Assembly: GCA_026874595.1 (NCBI GenBank)
Contig: CM049310.1
Span: forward strand, 42,659,558 to 42,723,557
Reading direction: 5' to 3'
Source: Sipunculus nudus
Lineage: Eukaryota; Annelida; Sipuncula; Golfingiida; Sipunculidae
DNA: 64,000 nucleotides
Below the pieces are notes generated by a model. The model did no database searches. It saw only the letters and a list, made by a program, of their open reading frames with translations, and had not been told where the DNA came from. The position numbers and the translations under genes are program-made. This document shows, one piece after another, positions 1-10,500 of the stretch; positions within the stretch are counted from its first letter, which is position 1; the number at the start of each line of letters is the position of its first letter.

Positions 1-2
1 GG

Positions 3-1256
3 ATGACCACGTACAGTTCTGAAGGGACCGTAAAAAATCATTCCGGTGCAACATTCTCTAGAAGTGCTCAACGTAGTCAAGGGCTCATGATCCAACGGAC
101 CAACAACAACAGGGGAGGTATACAGAATCTCCTTCTCTCGGAACTCCAACGGCATGTGTGTGCCCACATTTCCGACCCGGTTGCGCAGCACCACTTGACC
201 CGGAACGTTCCCGGTATTGTCGTCGTGAATGTTAATTTTTGCGTGGACCACCACGGACCAACGAACGTGTCACGCATTCCAGGGAAAATGGTCAGGTACA
301 CACGCGCGGTGAAAGCAAGGAAGTTTCCAGGTGTGGCACTGTCTGTCCTCGTCCCAATTAAGTGCACCACACGTCTACGTATCAAAAATATTCACGTTAC
401 CCCTGTGGGGGGCAACACGGGCAAGACGCCGGAATGCGTGGCGGTCGAGGACGCCGACGTTGATGAAAACAGGTCAGTCACCGCGTCTTTGCCGTGCAAT
501 CTTCACAAATGCTGTTCCGCCACGTACCCGAAAGCCAGCAACCCACACACCCTGCACGCACTTGTGGAGTCCCATCGGCGTGTCATTGAAAGCGTAGGAG
601 AGCTCGACGTTGCAATGCAGAGGGCCATGCAAAACACGGAACGCGCCAATGAGTGCCCATTAAATTTTCTGGCGTCACGTCTGATTTCGTGCGTCTACAA
701 CTTGAGAGACACGCGGGGCGGCGCAGAAAAAAGCACTGCTTCGGACGGAGATTCCGATCAGTCCGAAGACTGCCCGTTGGTATATGCGTGGGGTTCAGTG
801 GCCGTCGGGAGCGGGCCCCATATGCCGCAGCTGGCGCGGACACTCCGCAAACGGTTTTCGCCTGCAGCGTGTAAACCATTGCAGTTGTGCTCGGCCGATT
901 ACGACCCTTGCGCACAACGAGCACGCCACGGACCAACTGACCGTTTTGGCAGGGTAGGGCGGAAGACCGATTCTGTTCTCAGCGGGCAAAGCACAGCTTA
1001 CAGGTCCCGCAATGGCGATTTCGTGTCCGCTTTGTACGACTGCACAGCCGACCCGTCAGTTGGGTCCTTGTCACCTGTAAATGGCGTTTACGCTTATTTC
1101 ACATGGCTTCAACATAAACGCCACGCCTTGTGGGCTGTTGACGGGGACGTGAACGAAAGGCAGCAGCAGGTGCCGTGGGACACATTAGAAATGACGTGTC
1201 AGGCGTGGACCTCCACATCAGGACTCACCCCCGCTGTCGAACCTTACAAACTTTAA
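3..1256 (+). CDS. Uncharacterised viral protein, possibly 5'-truncated by the window edge
   Basis: A frame of 417 codons opens with an ATG only two bases into the window, so the true start may lie upstream and the protein may be a fragment. I do not recognise a family. There is no signal peptide or membrane segment. The protein is rich in Cys and His (for example CNLHKCC near residue 168) and has an acidic Ser/Asp stretch near residues 250-262 (DGDSDQSED). The C-terminal half is basic and polar. Base composition and lack of introns match the following viral-type genes. It converges with the 872-aa gene across a 231-bp gap. A structural or regulatory viral protein is possible, but nothing seen decides it. 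Confidence 0.7.
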   Translation: MTTYSSEGTVKNHSGATFSRSAQRSQGLMIQRTNNNRGGIQNLLLSELQRHVCAHISDPVAQHHLTRNVPGIVVVNVNFCVDHHGPTNVSRIPGKMVRYTRAVKARKFPGVALSVLVPIKCTTRLRIKNIHVTPVGGNTGKTPECVAVEDADVDENRSVTASLPCNLHKCCSATYPKASNPHTLHALVESHRRVIESVGELDVAMQRAMQNTERANECPLNFLASRLISCVYNLRDTRGGAEKSTASDGDSDQSEDCPLVYAWGSVAVGSGPHMPQLARTLRKRFSPAACKPLQLCSADYDPCAQRARHGPTDRFGRVGRKTDSVLSGQSTAYRSRNGDFVSALYDCTADPSVGSLSPVNGVYAYFTWLQHKRHALWAVDGDVNERQQQVPWDTLEMTCQAWTSTSGLTPAVEPYKL

Positions 1257-1487
1257 ATAGCAAAATATAAACTAATGTTTCAACACACACACATATCTAT
1301 GTATGTATAACAAACAATAGATCATGGACATACAACTGTTTTATTGTTGATATATAATATGAAGCAACAGTGTTCCCAAAATATCAGTTTGACATATTAT
1401 ACTTAAGCATTATGCAATATCTCTTGTGAATCTATTCAAATGTGTATAAGTATGCGTGTGTATGGATGCCATTCTCGAATACGACAT
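1257..1487. other. Convergent intergenic region with minus-strand poly(A) signal
   Basis: This is an AT-rich gap between the tail-to-tail genes ending at 1256 (+) and 1488 (-). On the minus strand AATAAA is read at 1345-1340, about 145 bases past the stop codon of the 872-aa gene, and is its likely cleavage signal. I see no canonical AATAAA for the plus-strand gene and no other gene. Confidence 0.5.
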
Positions 1488-4106
1488 TCACATAAAAACA
1501 TTGGGTTCTTCCTTATGCGTAAAACCTTGTGTTATGAATTGCCATACGTAATCATGACCTTTGGGGGTCGAGTACAGATTGTTTGCGAAGGGTTTGAACA
1601 TGTACATGGTGGTGTATATGGCGTTCTTTAGTATGTACCATTTTGTGTGTGCTGCTGTGCCCTCTTGTATGTTTGATGCCGTACAGATTCCCAAAGCGTT
1701 TATATTTTTTTCAACCTCCTGAAATGCTATGTTGCGCAGTAACAGAACAGAGGACCGTATTTTTGCAAGTTTCTGTGACTTTTTATTGTGTCTTTTACCA
1801 TCAAGGCGGAGAGTTGCAGTAGGGTCCAAACATATATCTGCGGAGAGTTTATCAATATCTGTCAGGTTGTATACAAGCTGGCGAAGAACTAACAAAGCGT
1901 AAGGTGCCCCGTCGTATTGCCTGTCCATCCATTCGTGCATCTCCATTCCGGGGATGTATAGTGTGTCCCGTGATTCAGCAGCACTCTCTGTTTCTCTACG
2001 CTTGGCCCATTCTTCCTCGTACGCTTTGACTGCACCCGCCAGGTCTTGCCTGTCGTTCAGCAGACACAAAAGCCATAAACCGGGGAAAGCGCTTGATGTG
2101 GTGACTCGGCGATCCATACCTTTCAAATACATCAAAATAGATGAAGTAAACGCTTCCCATGTTTGTTTAGTCCGGTGCCATCCTATAGCGTACAGCAGCA
2201 GCGTGACGTTAATCCCTAGCACTGCTGCTCGCCGAACGCTACTGTACTTGTACAACGCGTAGAAGACGCCCCTGCAGTCATCTGATGCGTTCTCGTCTGT
2301 CAGAACGGCCTGAATGGGCCTGTCCTCTAACCGGTAGCTCGGGTTCCCTTCCTCGTCCCTGGGCGTGGCACCAAAGACCATAGTGTACAGCATGTCTGCC
2401 GTGTGGCATGAGGACGTCATTAGCTTTTCCGCACTGCCGTACGATGGCTGTGGCCACACGACGTAAGGTGTCCAGTCTGCCTTTTGGTTCAAGGGGTCCG
2501 CGTGCGTCATATGACTTTCACTTGCTTCCCTCTGGGACTCGGACAGGTCATTTCGTATGCCCTCCCAGCATGAATCGTTACCTGTCGTGGCAGCAACAGA
2601 ACCCGATACGGAAGCGGCCGTTGGAAAACCTCCTAAAGGAGGGAGGGCCTCCCATTCCAGTCCAGTTTGCAACAGTGGTCTGTAACCTAAATCCTTCTTT
2701 CCGCATTTGAACCCCGTCAGGAACATGTCGTAGTAACACTCGAGAGCCACTGGCGTGCTCGCCACGACATCCGCCCACCTGCGGGACATCACATATTGTA
2801 TCTGACGGTTATTTTGCGATATCTCATACCAAGCGTACAGGTACCAAAGGCCGGCGTAGAGGTCCGAGAAGTGCCGGTTCGCATCACAGTCCAGTTGGTG
2901 AGTCAACGTTCCGACATCTGCCACGGCGTTGTTGACAGCGAGCACGAATGCTGGTGCGACGGTAACGAAAGAACCCTTACTGTCCTGTGGCACCCTCCAG
3001 GCCCCGCTGCTTCCCTGGCGGCCTGGCGGGACCAGGTTCACGTTAGCCAAGGACGGGTCGGTTGGTCCCATTTCATGCCGGAGCAATGTATCTTGCAAAC
3101 TGGACAAACGTGACCTGGTGAAATCCTTTATTTTTTTCCCCTTTGACGTAATCATATGGAAAAGTAAATGTGTCTCGGGACCGTACACGGGCAATGCTGG
3201 GCGATCACACTGTTGCGTGGAAGCCGCGAGTACTCTTTTCGCATGCTCGGTCGGAAGTTGGAATGCAGGTAAACGTTGGCGGCACGTAAGCAACGCGCGT
3301 TTTGACATGTTCATTGTCTGCAAAGCCCTTTTAGTACGTGTCTGGCCATCTACCGTTTTTACCATCATGGGTACCAGCTGCTCCACGAGCGGGGGAACAG
3401 AAGCGTCTGCTTTGTTTCCATGACTCATCAGTTCATCAGGGCAGGGTCGTGATGTTGGTTGACGCAATGGGCTACGAGACCTGCGCTGGTCCTCTTCCTC
3501 TGGATGGACCATTTCTGGAGGCCGTCGACTGAATGCGTCGTTCAGTGTTGTCAAATGTCCCATGAGTGCATCCGTGAGTTCAGCCGCACGGGCGGTGTCG
3601 CCTGTGGTCCGTCGTAAAAAGTCTTCGGCTAACCCCTTAACCCTTTCCCCGGCGATGCACAGCGCGTCCTGGGTCCCCGGTTCCATTAACAGTATGAGGT
3701 CCAACAACTCTGTCCGGTATCGGTCGTGGACGTCTGTCACAGCTTCATCGTGCAGCCGTTTCGCTTTCAGCCGTAAAAGCGGTAGGTACCCGTCCCTCAT
3801 GGTGCGCATTTTGAGTCTTGCAGTCCTCAGACTCTCCCTGGTACGAGCGGAATGAACCAGTAAAACATGGTACAAGGGAGGCAAACGGTTATTGGCGGTA
3901 GACTGTGACATGACGGCGTTGTCAGGTGTCCACGCAGAAATGTTAGCACCAGAACACGTCCCGCTGTCCAGTATTTCAAGCCTGCGGTGGAACTCTTTGT
4001 CCGACTCCAGTGTGCCATTTTCGAACAAATGATCACTTCTTCTTCGTCCGCTAGTAGTATCATGTGGATCTCCACGCCATTGAGCCATGGCATGAGAAGA
4101 CCGCAT
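1488..4106 (-). CDS. Uncharacterised large viral protein, 872 aa
   Basis: This is an intact 872-codon frame with an ATG start at 4106; a second Met six codons later is an alternative. I do not recognise the family. The first 250 residues are strongly charged, with Arg/Lys-rich helical stretches around residues 80-160 and a polar RRSRSPLRQ segment near 210. The C-terminal two thirds are globular-looking with many aromatic residues. There is no signal peptide or clear transmembrane helix, so a nuclear, tegument-like or capsid-associated protein is plausible. It lies 173 bp downstream of the UL24-like nuclease on the same strand and may share its transcript. Confidence 0.8.
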   Translation of the reverse strand: MRSSHAMAQWRGDPHDTTSGRRRSDHLFENGTLESDKEFHRRLEILDSGTCSGANISAWTPDNAVMSQSTANNRLPPLYHVLLVHSARTRESLRTARLKMRTMRDGYLPLLRLKAKRLHDEAVTDVHDRYRTELLDLILLMEPGTQDALCIAGERVKGLAEDFLRRTTGDTARAAELTDALMGHLTTLNDAFSRRPPEMVHPEEEDQRRSRSPLRQPTSRPCPDELMSHGNKADASVPPLVEQLVPMMVKTVDGQTRTKRALQTMNMSKRALLTCRQRLPAFQLPTEHAKRVLAASTQQCDRPALPVYGPETHLLFHMITSKGKKIKDFTRSRLSSLQDTLLRHEMGPTDPSLANVNLVPPGRQGSSGAWRVPQDSKGSFVTVAPAFVLAVNNAVADVGTLTHQLDCDANRHFSDLYAGLWYLYAWYEISQNNRQIQYVMSRRWADVVASTPVALECYYDMFLTGFKCGKKDLGYRPLLQTGLEWEALPPLGGFPTAASVSGSVAATTGNDSCWEGIRNDLSESQREASESHMTHADPLNQKADWTPYVVWPQPSYGSAEKLMTSSCHTADMLYTMVFGATPRDEEGNPSYRLEDRPIQAVLTDENASDDCRGVFYALYKYSSVRRAAVLGINVTLLLYAIGWHRTKQTWEAFTSSILMYLKGMDRRVTTSSAFPGLWLLCLLNDRQDLAGAVKAYEEEWAKRRETESAAESRDTLYIPGMEMHEWMDRQYDGAPYALLVLRQLVYNLTDIDKLSADICLDPTATLRLDGKRHNKKSQKLAKIRSSVLLLRNIAFQEVEKNINALGICTASNIQEGTAAHTKWYILKNAIYTTMYMFKPFANNLYSTPKGHDYVWQFITQGFTHKEEPNVFM

Positions 4107-4279
4107 TCATAAAGTGATATGTGTCAGGAACTTCCAACTCTAAGCCAATAAAGCCACCGCATGCCATTGACCATGCGAGACAAGCGGGCGCCTACATGTT
4201 CTATCAGTCTAACCTGCTGCCCCATATGCATCCTGATCTTTGAGGTACCCGTGCAGTTGAATATTATTAGCACTCTACG

Positions 4280-5683
4280 CTACTGTGTGTACTTCTCAAT
4301 CGGGCAGACGGTTGTCACCAGTTCATACATCGCTTTTGTGTAGCGGTCGGCGTGTTCGAGCACAGACAGGTCAGTTGGTGCGCGGAACGTACATATGGGC
4401 CCTGCGGGGGCGCCGCCTTCACACTTGCTTCGTCCTTCGCCAATAGGAAGAACATATCCGCATTCTTGAGAGCAGAACACCATTTCTGAAAAGGCCACGT
4501 TCGAGAATTGGCCCCCGTCTCCACAGCCTGTTTGAGGTTGAAATGTTCGCTCGGATGCGCTGTCCCTTTTATCGTGTGTTGCATCTGCTTTTTCCTTAAC
4601 AGTGAAACGTCTCACGCGACAGCACGTCTTTCCAACCCACACGTATGAACTGAAACGAACGCGAAGTGCGTGTATGCGGTGCTGTTGCTGTGCACGCTTT
4701 CTCCAGTGCGCTGCGGATGATCGATGCAAGAACTCGCGCAGGCGCCAGGTAGTGTCGCAAACCTGGTAAAACGCCGATTGACACGCGAACGTAATTCGTT
4801 CTTTTGAAAATACAGGCGACACTATACTGGAGTACTTGAACGTCCTGGCGACTTGTTGATATTGCGAGCGGATGAGATCCTGTTTATGGACACTTGCGTT
4901 GAAGCCGATACTTTTCACTTCGACCACACACACCCATGCGCAACGGCCTTTGGGGTGTGCGGCCAGCAGTACCACATCCGGCCGTCTCGTCCCTTTCAGC
5001 TGTAGGCGCTTCTTCGCATCCATCCGTTTTACTTTCCGACGTGGTGGCCACCTCACAGAGTTGCATGTCGGCAAAGGTCTGTTGCTTTCTGTTGAGGCAG
5101 TACCGACGTTTGATATTGGGATGTGCGGTCCGACGGGTGTTTCACATACAACGGTAACTTTAACATCTTTGGCCCATTGTAATAAAACAGGCGTAGGTAT
5201 GTCTTCGCCTTTTTTAAACGGATAACATTCCAACATGGTCAGCGCCCTGAGTATAAACCCCCTGGCGTTTGATTCGGCGTGTGCGGCCTGCACGGAACTC
5301 GATGCTTGCCAAAATAGGGCATTTCCGAATGCGATTTCTACCACGTCTTTCAAATTGGTAACTTTATAGAGACGATTTTGTAGTCGCGTGTGGAACCGTT
5401 CACCAGCCGTTGTCGAACGGGCGTGGCAGCGGTCGAGGTTTGCCAGGACTGGGGCTATCACGCCCTTGTTGTACGATTCGAACGTCTGGAACACCTTGGG
5501 TGACACATGTCCCGTATGTGCGGTCCAGGATGAAACTGCTCTCCGAAGTAAAGGGTTTTTAGCCGCTGCAGATTTCCATGCAGCAAACTCGCGACATCTC
5601 TGCACTGTGTACAACTTTGTGAGTTCTGACACCAGTTCTTGCTTGTGGAGACGATACCTCTCATGGTGGACACGTTTTTCCAT
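4280..5683 (-). CDS. UL24-like PD-(D/E)xK nuclease-fold protein
   Basis: The 467-aa protein has a recognisable PD-(D/E)xK core: RRPD ends at Asp236, followed after about 18 residues by VVEVKS with Glu255 and Lys257, then a helix with Gln residues near 274-278 (QYQQV). The RRPD...(V/I)xE(L/V)K spacing is the signature I associate with the herpesvirus UL24 family, whose members are nuclear or nucleolar and carry this putative endonuclease fold. Here the protein is longer than typical UL24 proteins, with extra N-terminal helical sequence (1-200) and a Cys-containing C-terminal tail. The start is the ATG at 5683. A TATATATT element lies about 90-100 bp upstream at 5774-5783. The nuclease fold is well supported; orthology to UL24 rather than another PD-(D/E)xK protein is inference. 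Confidence 0.65.
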   Translation of the reverse strand: MEKRVHHERYRLHKQELVSELTKLYTVQRCREFAAWKSAAAKNPLLRRAVSSWTAHTGHVSPKVFQTFESYNKGVIAPVLANLDRCHARSTTAGERFHTRLQNRLYKVTNLKDVVEIAFGNALFWQASSSVQAAHAESNARGFILRALTMLECYPFKKGEDIPTPVLLQWAKDVKVTVVCETPVGPHIPISNVGTASTESNRPLPTCNSVRWPPRRKVKRMDAKKRLQLKGTRRPDVVLLAAHPKGRCAWVCVVEVKSIGFNASVHKQDLIRSQYQQVARTFKYSSIVSPVFSKERITFACQSAFYQVCDTTWRLREFLHRSSAAHWRKRAQQQHRIHALRVRFSSYVWVGKTCCRVRRFTVKEKADATHDKRDSASERTFQPQTGCGDGGQFSNVAFSEMVFCSQECGYVLPIGEGRSKCEGGAPAGPICTFRAPTDLSVLEHADRYTKAMYELVTTVCPIEKYTQ

Positions 5684-5922
5684 GCCGGTAAAGAGGCCAC
5701 GCGGTGATCACTGTCAGTTCACTGCCCCCGCATATACCAAATGACGCACGCGGTTTACCCCGTGTGACGAGTGTAATATATATGACTCGTAGCTATCACG
5801 TGATCACCATTACCAGTTTCGGTATATGCAAATAGGTTCATGGCATATTACGCTGCGTATATGTACGGAAAATGGTTGATTAAACAAATGTATTGGCCAC
5901 GGCCAACAGTTCCATGTAAGCT
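5684..5922. promoter_or_regulatory. Intergenic promoter region of the UL24-like gene
   Basis: On the minus strand TATATATT is read at 5783-5774, at a suitable distance from the ATG at 5683. A palindromic E-box, TCACGTGA, lies just upstream at 5796-5803. The same octamer recurs near other promoters of this segment (7503, 22840, 31565). No gene is seen here. Confidence 0.45.
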
Positions 5923-6354
5923 TTACCCTCCATCTCCCGAAATTTCATCATCTTCTTGGTTACTGGAGGTCTTGTCGTTCTCGTTTGTTCGTACATGATT
6001 CCTGTTTGTGTTGACACCAACAGTACCGGTGTGTTCCGCCCACATCACAGGAGCGGGTTTTGTCCCCCAATACCACAGTTTGCACACAGGATAACCTCTA
6101 ACTGGTGTTTGGTCCACCTCCCTGACCTTCCAAACGCACAAGACTCGAGGGGCTCCACAGCACATGTCCGACGCCGTGCAATTTTCCCCTATACGTTTAC
6201 AATCCTGCACGGGATCTACTTTATGGCGGTCAGTGAGAAGGTGTTTGGCTAAGGCAAACGGAAACGTACCCCTTAACTTGACTCCGGGTAGCACAAACAA
6301 CATCAAAGAAACCACGGTCAGATAGGTCAACGCCATGTACGGGCGGGTACCCAT
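5923..6354 (-). CDS. Secreted knottin-like cysteine-rich protein
   Basis: The 143-aa product starts at the ATG at 6354; the frame is open further upstream but has no ATG there. Residues 1-26 form a classical signal peptide, with the hydrophobic core MALTYLTVVSLMLFVLPG. The rest contains exactly six cysteines at 52, 59, 65, 66, 73 and 91, spaced C-x6-C-x5-CC-x6-C-x17-C. This C-C-CC-C-C order is the inhibitor cystine knot pattern seen in O-type conotoxins, spider peptides, some antimicrobial peptides and the baculovirus ctl genes. One sequon (NCT, Asn58) lies inside the knot. The tail is polar and ends in an acidic stretch (EDDEISGD). The target is unknown: ion channel, receptor or host enzyme are all possible. 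It sits next to the CARD-like gene on the same strand. Confidence 0.7.
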   Translation of the reverse strand: MGTRPYMALTYLTVVSLMLFVLPGVKLRGTFPFALAKHLLTDRHKVDPVQDCKRIGENCTASDMCCGAPRVLCVWKVREVDQTPVRGYPVCKLWYWGTKPAPVMWAEHTGTVGVNTNRNHVRTNENDKTSSNQEDDEISGDGG

Positions 6355-6611
6355 TGCAATCTGAAATCGTCCTCTATCGTGCAAACCAATGGAATTGCGC
6401 TTATGCACGAGACGTGAAATGTTTGCTGGCGACTTTAACCATGGTCTGCGTTTCACAAATACTTTAACATTCGAGGCTAGAGATATACACGATGGGACTG
6501 CACTGTACAGGACGATAAATGGACACCATATGCCGGGAGCAGACGTCGGTGTGTACACTAGTGCAGAGATGTCGTATTTATTTTCCTCACAAGGAATCTG
6601 TCCTCGTCAGA

Positions 6612-7463
6612 TTAGTCATTAAGGTCGAACCTGTATTCCTCAAATGATGGAATGGTCACGACATAATATTGCTTTGCCTGATTCTGTACGGCAGTCATGA
6701 GCATATCGGCTCTCTCATATTCACCCGATACATACAAGGCATACCACACATCAGACCACATGTGCGGACGCTGGTGCAGCCAATCGAAAAAACGGATACC
6801 GATAAAGCAGGAGGACACCCCTGCGGCGATATAAGAGAGTTCCTGATCAGACATGATGTCCATCTCGTAGAGTGTATTTAACAGCCCGTTGCTTTTAAGA
6901 TCCAATCCATCCAATAGGTCACCTGAAATATCCCTCAACGTTTGTTTCGTGTAGTACACGTATCTACATTCTGAAGTGTATGCACATGTAGGTTTAGATA
7001 AAAGAACTGGAACCGTCGTGCCTGCTTTGATGTTCTTAGCAATAGACCGTTGTTTTTCGATCCATGCGTGTATGCCTTCTACTGTATGTATATCTGGCCG
7101 TGTTTTGGCAACGACCTCTCCTGTAAACGCAGCTGCATTATATCTATCCCGCACGTACCGCATCCATACATAAGGAGGTATTTCCTCTGGGTACAGAGTG
7201 AACGTGCAGTATATGCCATCACTAGGGTCAGGTTCGGTCGCGTCCAATGTCGGCAGTGTGTGTATATCTTCCAACCGCAACCCGGTATCTAAGCAATCCG
7301 ATCCGGGCGTGTGCCCCTCCGTGCGACATTTGTAACACGGTAACGGCTTGCGACTCCCCATGTGCGCACGGTTTATCACTTCATGTACATCATATGCACT
7401 TACATTTATGATATATATACCGACACCTGTGGCGCTAGGTATACAATGATACCTTACGTACAT
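6612..7463 (-). CDS. Zinc-knuckle plus CARD-like protein
   Basis: The 283-aa protein starts at the ATG at 7463; the frame extends upstream only through a non-ATG codon. A CCHC-type zinc knuckle is at residues 43-57 (Cys43, Cys46, His51, Cys57; C-x2-C-x4-H-x5-C, one residue longer than the canonical last spacer). Residues about 178-263 fit a CARD: a predicted helical bundle with LLNTLYEMDIMSDQEL, then IRFFDWLHQR and then ALYVSGEYERADML, matching the usual pattern of hydrophobic helices, an acidic turn and a terminal (L/A)-A-x-(L/M)-L helix. CARDs join RIG-I-like receptors, adaptors, caspases and IAPs, so a viral copy could act as a decoy. The middle part is unrecognised. The CARD call rests on pattern, not on an alignment. 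Confidence 0.6.
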   Translation of the reverse strand: MYVRYHCIPSATGVGIYIINVSAYDVHEVINRAHMGSRKPLPCYKCRTEGHTPGSDCLDTGLRLEDIHTLPTLDATEPDPSDGIYCTFTLYPEEIPPYVWMRYVRDRYNAAAFTGEVVAKTRPDIHTVEGIHAWIEKQRSIAKNIKAGTTVPVLLSKPTCAYTSECRYVYYTKQTLRDISGDLLDGLDLKSNGLLNTLYEMDIMSDQELSYIAAGVSSCFIGIRFFDWLHQRPHMWSDVWYALYVSGEYERADMLMTAVQNQAKQYYVVTIPSFEEYRFDLND

Positions 7464-7564
7464 GTTCCCTGTTTTATTTGCCGTAGCGGCACCAGCCACT
7501 CGTCACGTGACTATGTGTGACACTATCGTGCATGATATATGAGACAAAATACCAGTCATACAAA
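7464..7564. promoter_or_regulatory. Bidirectional promoter between the CARD-like and multi-EGF genes
   Basis: Only about 100 bp separate the two divergent start codons (7463 minus, 7565 plus). The gap holds a TCACGTGA palindrome at 7503-7510 and a TATAT-type element near 7534-7538 that could serve the plus-strand gene. Short shared promoters of this kind are usual in compact viral genomes. Confidence 0.4.
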
Positions 7565-10500
7565 ATGGGCACTTTTTACAGACAAGTATTATACCTGCCT
7601 CTTCTGGCATTGATCGCGCGCCAGATACAGGCCAATCGTAAGGCCGCACCCTCGTGGCGTTGGTTAGGAGCGCCGACGGAAAGTGAAATGGCCGGCCCTT
7701 TTAAATCGTGTAAGGTAACTGTCAACAACAAGCGTGTTACATGCGACGGCAGTAAAGAGACATACACGTACCAGAAAGCAAGACGTTGCTGTGAGTGTGC
7801 CGGTTTGGAACTTCCGCGTACAAAGGCATCGCAGGTAGCGTGGATGATGGAACTGGCTCCCACGGTGACCAGTGCACATTTCCGCATGGCAATCGAGGAC
7901 AGAAAAACCGAGGCATGCTCCGTTTTCCGCCGAACTAAGGGTGCTTCCAAAATGAAGGGATGCCATAAAGAGAAGGCCGGTTTTTTGTGTTGGCCAAAGA
8001 CTGGTACCCGTTTTTCAGATCCGGATGATAACATGGAACTCGTAGGGCCTTGGTCAAAGGAGCAAACATTTTGCAAAGACACAGCAAAGAAGAATTGCAG
8101 TGGCTTGACAGAAGTCACTAACAAGGAGGCAAAAAGTTGCTGCCAGTGCGCAGGAGGGCGTTTGCCTGTCATATCAGACCAAGGTTATGACTTCAACAGC
8201 GACTCTGTAAGCAAACTGTTGCGACAAGTGAATATTTCAGAAACGTGGACAATGTTCTCCGAAAACAATCAGGTCATACAAACTCCGGTATGTCACCTCT
8301 TTCGTTATGATAACGATATGAAAGCAGGCCATCACAAACACAAGGATCAGAAGGGAAACGTCGATTGCGACCAGAAACATCGGTACATATGTGTCCGTCC
8401 AGAGTGCTCTGAGGGATACTGGGGACGCAAATGCAAACGGAATTGCTCAACAGGATGTTACAGACGTGTGTGTATGGGATACACGGGAACGTGTTCACAC
8501 GGGTGCAAGGCCGGCCTCAGAGGAAAGCTTTGTAACACAACCTGCAACAGTGGACGCTGGGGTAAAAACTGCGCACATAAATGTTCATCCGGGTGCATGA
8601 GGGAAAGGGGTGCCAAGCCTGTGTGCTACCCCACAAACGGAACTTGCTCTTGTAAAGTGGGTTACGCAGGCTCGAGATGTAACAAGTTGTGCACGAACGG
8701 AACGTTCGGCCTCGGTTGCAACCGCACGTGTTCTGCAGGTTGTCTGCGTGAACCGGACGAACAGACGAAAAACGGAACGATGATTAAAGGGACAGCAGTT
8801 TGTCGTTCAACAGATGGGGCATGCGATTGCCTGCCCGGGTTCAGAGGCAAAAGATGTGCGAACGCATGCTTGTCAGGTCAGTGGGGTCTTCATTGTGCCT
8901 TCAACTGTTCGGAAGGTTGTTCCCGCCGGAAATGCAATGCAGTAAACGGCGGATGTTCATGCATGCCAGGCTTTAAGGGGGCCCGCTGTAACGTGACGTG
9001 CCCTCCAGGGACATTGGATGATATATGTACCAGGACATGTTCTAACAATTGTGTACCAGTAAAAGGTATCCGTTTATGCGACAAGCACAGCGGGTCTTGC
9101 AGTTGCTGTCCAGGTTACTACGGCAAGGATTGCAGCAAGGAGTGTGCCAGGGACAAGTATGGATCTGATTGTACCAAGACGTGTCCAGTAAACTGCATGC
9201 ACGCCCCTGCCTCTCATATATGGATGACCGGGGCCAGTGATCGGAACTCGTCTTCAAGATACATGTGGCGTGTGTGTGCAAAAGAGACAGGAGCGTGTAG
9301 CTGCAAAGCTGGTTACAAAGGTCAGACATGTTCGGAAGCATGCGGCAAGCAAGAATGGGGCGAAAACTGTCACAGTACATGTCCGGTCAATTGCAACGGG
9401 ACCGCCTCGAATTCAAATGTTAAATGCGACCGGTTTAACGGAACGTGCTTATGCAAGGACGGTTATACGGGACACAAATGCGCGGATGTATGCTCTACAG
9501 GCACGTGGGGTACGAAATGTTCCCGAAATTGCTCTAGCCGGTGCATAACCACAGGTAACAGTCATAAGCCGACCTGCAATCATATAAACGGGACGTGCAC
9601 TTGCCAGCCGGGTTACACGGGTAAACACTGTGAGGCACTCTGTGCAAACGGCACGTACGGCCCATCCTGCTCGAAAACGTGCCCAAGCCGTTGTGTGCGT
9701 GCACGGAATACGAATTCTGTTCGGACAACAACGTATCAGTTATGCGACCACATTTCCGGCAGCTGCTTGTGCCAGGCCGGTTACAAAGGGCAGTACTGCA
9801 ATGAAACGTGCTCAGCAGACAAATGGGGTTCAGAATGTGCCTTTTCGTGTACGCCTGAATGCAATGGATCCGTTGTTTACAATGGTATACCTGTCAGGAA
9901 ATGCAACATGGTGAACGGTTCGTGCACGTGCCAGGCCGGGTACGTGGGCGAGCGCTGCACTCAACGTTGCGACGGTGGACTTTGGGGGGAGGGTTGTGTC
10001 AGTGTATGCGGTGCCGGATGCTGGAACCGCTCCAGCTGCCACCACGAAGACGGACATTGTGCACCGTGCACAGAAGGGTACACGGGGCCGAGGTGTGAGA
10101 ACCTGTGCCCGTCCGGTGTTTGGGGAAATAACTGCAGTAGCACCTGTTCGCTGTTTTGTGCGAATTCCAAATGCAGCCCATTCGACGGAAAATGTTACCA
10201 ATGTAAAGCTGGCAAGGACGGCGACTTCTGCAACGCGGATTGCCCGACCGGTGTGTGGGGGACTAACTGCAGTAACACCTGTTCGTTTACTTGTGCAGAT
10301 GGCAAATGCAACCCAGCCGATGGGAAATGCTACCAATGTATAGCTGGCAAAGAAGGCGCCTACTGCAACGCGGATTGCCCGACCGGTCATTGGGGGAATA
10401 ACTGCAGTAGAACCTGTCCGCCATCTTGTGCAAAAAGCACATGCAGCCCATTCGACGGGAAATGTTACCGATGTAAAGCTGGCAGAGAAGGCGTCTTCTG

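Noticed and set aside
5923-6558. Longer version of the knottin-like protein
   Set aside because: The upstream part begins at GTG and would hide the signal peptide; the ATG at 6354 gives a normal secreted protein.
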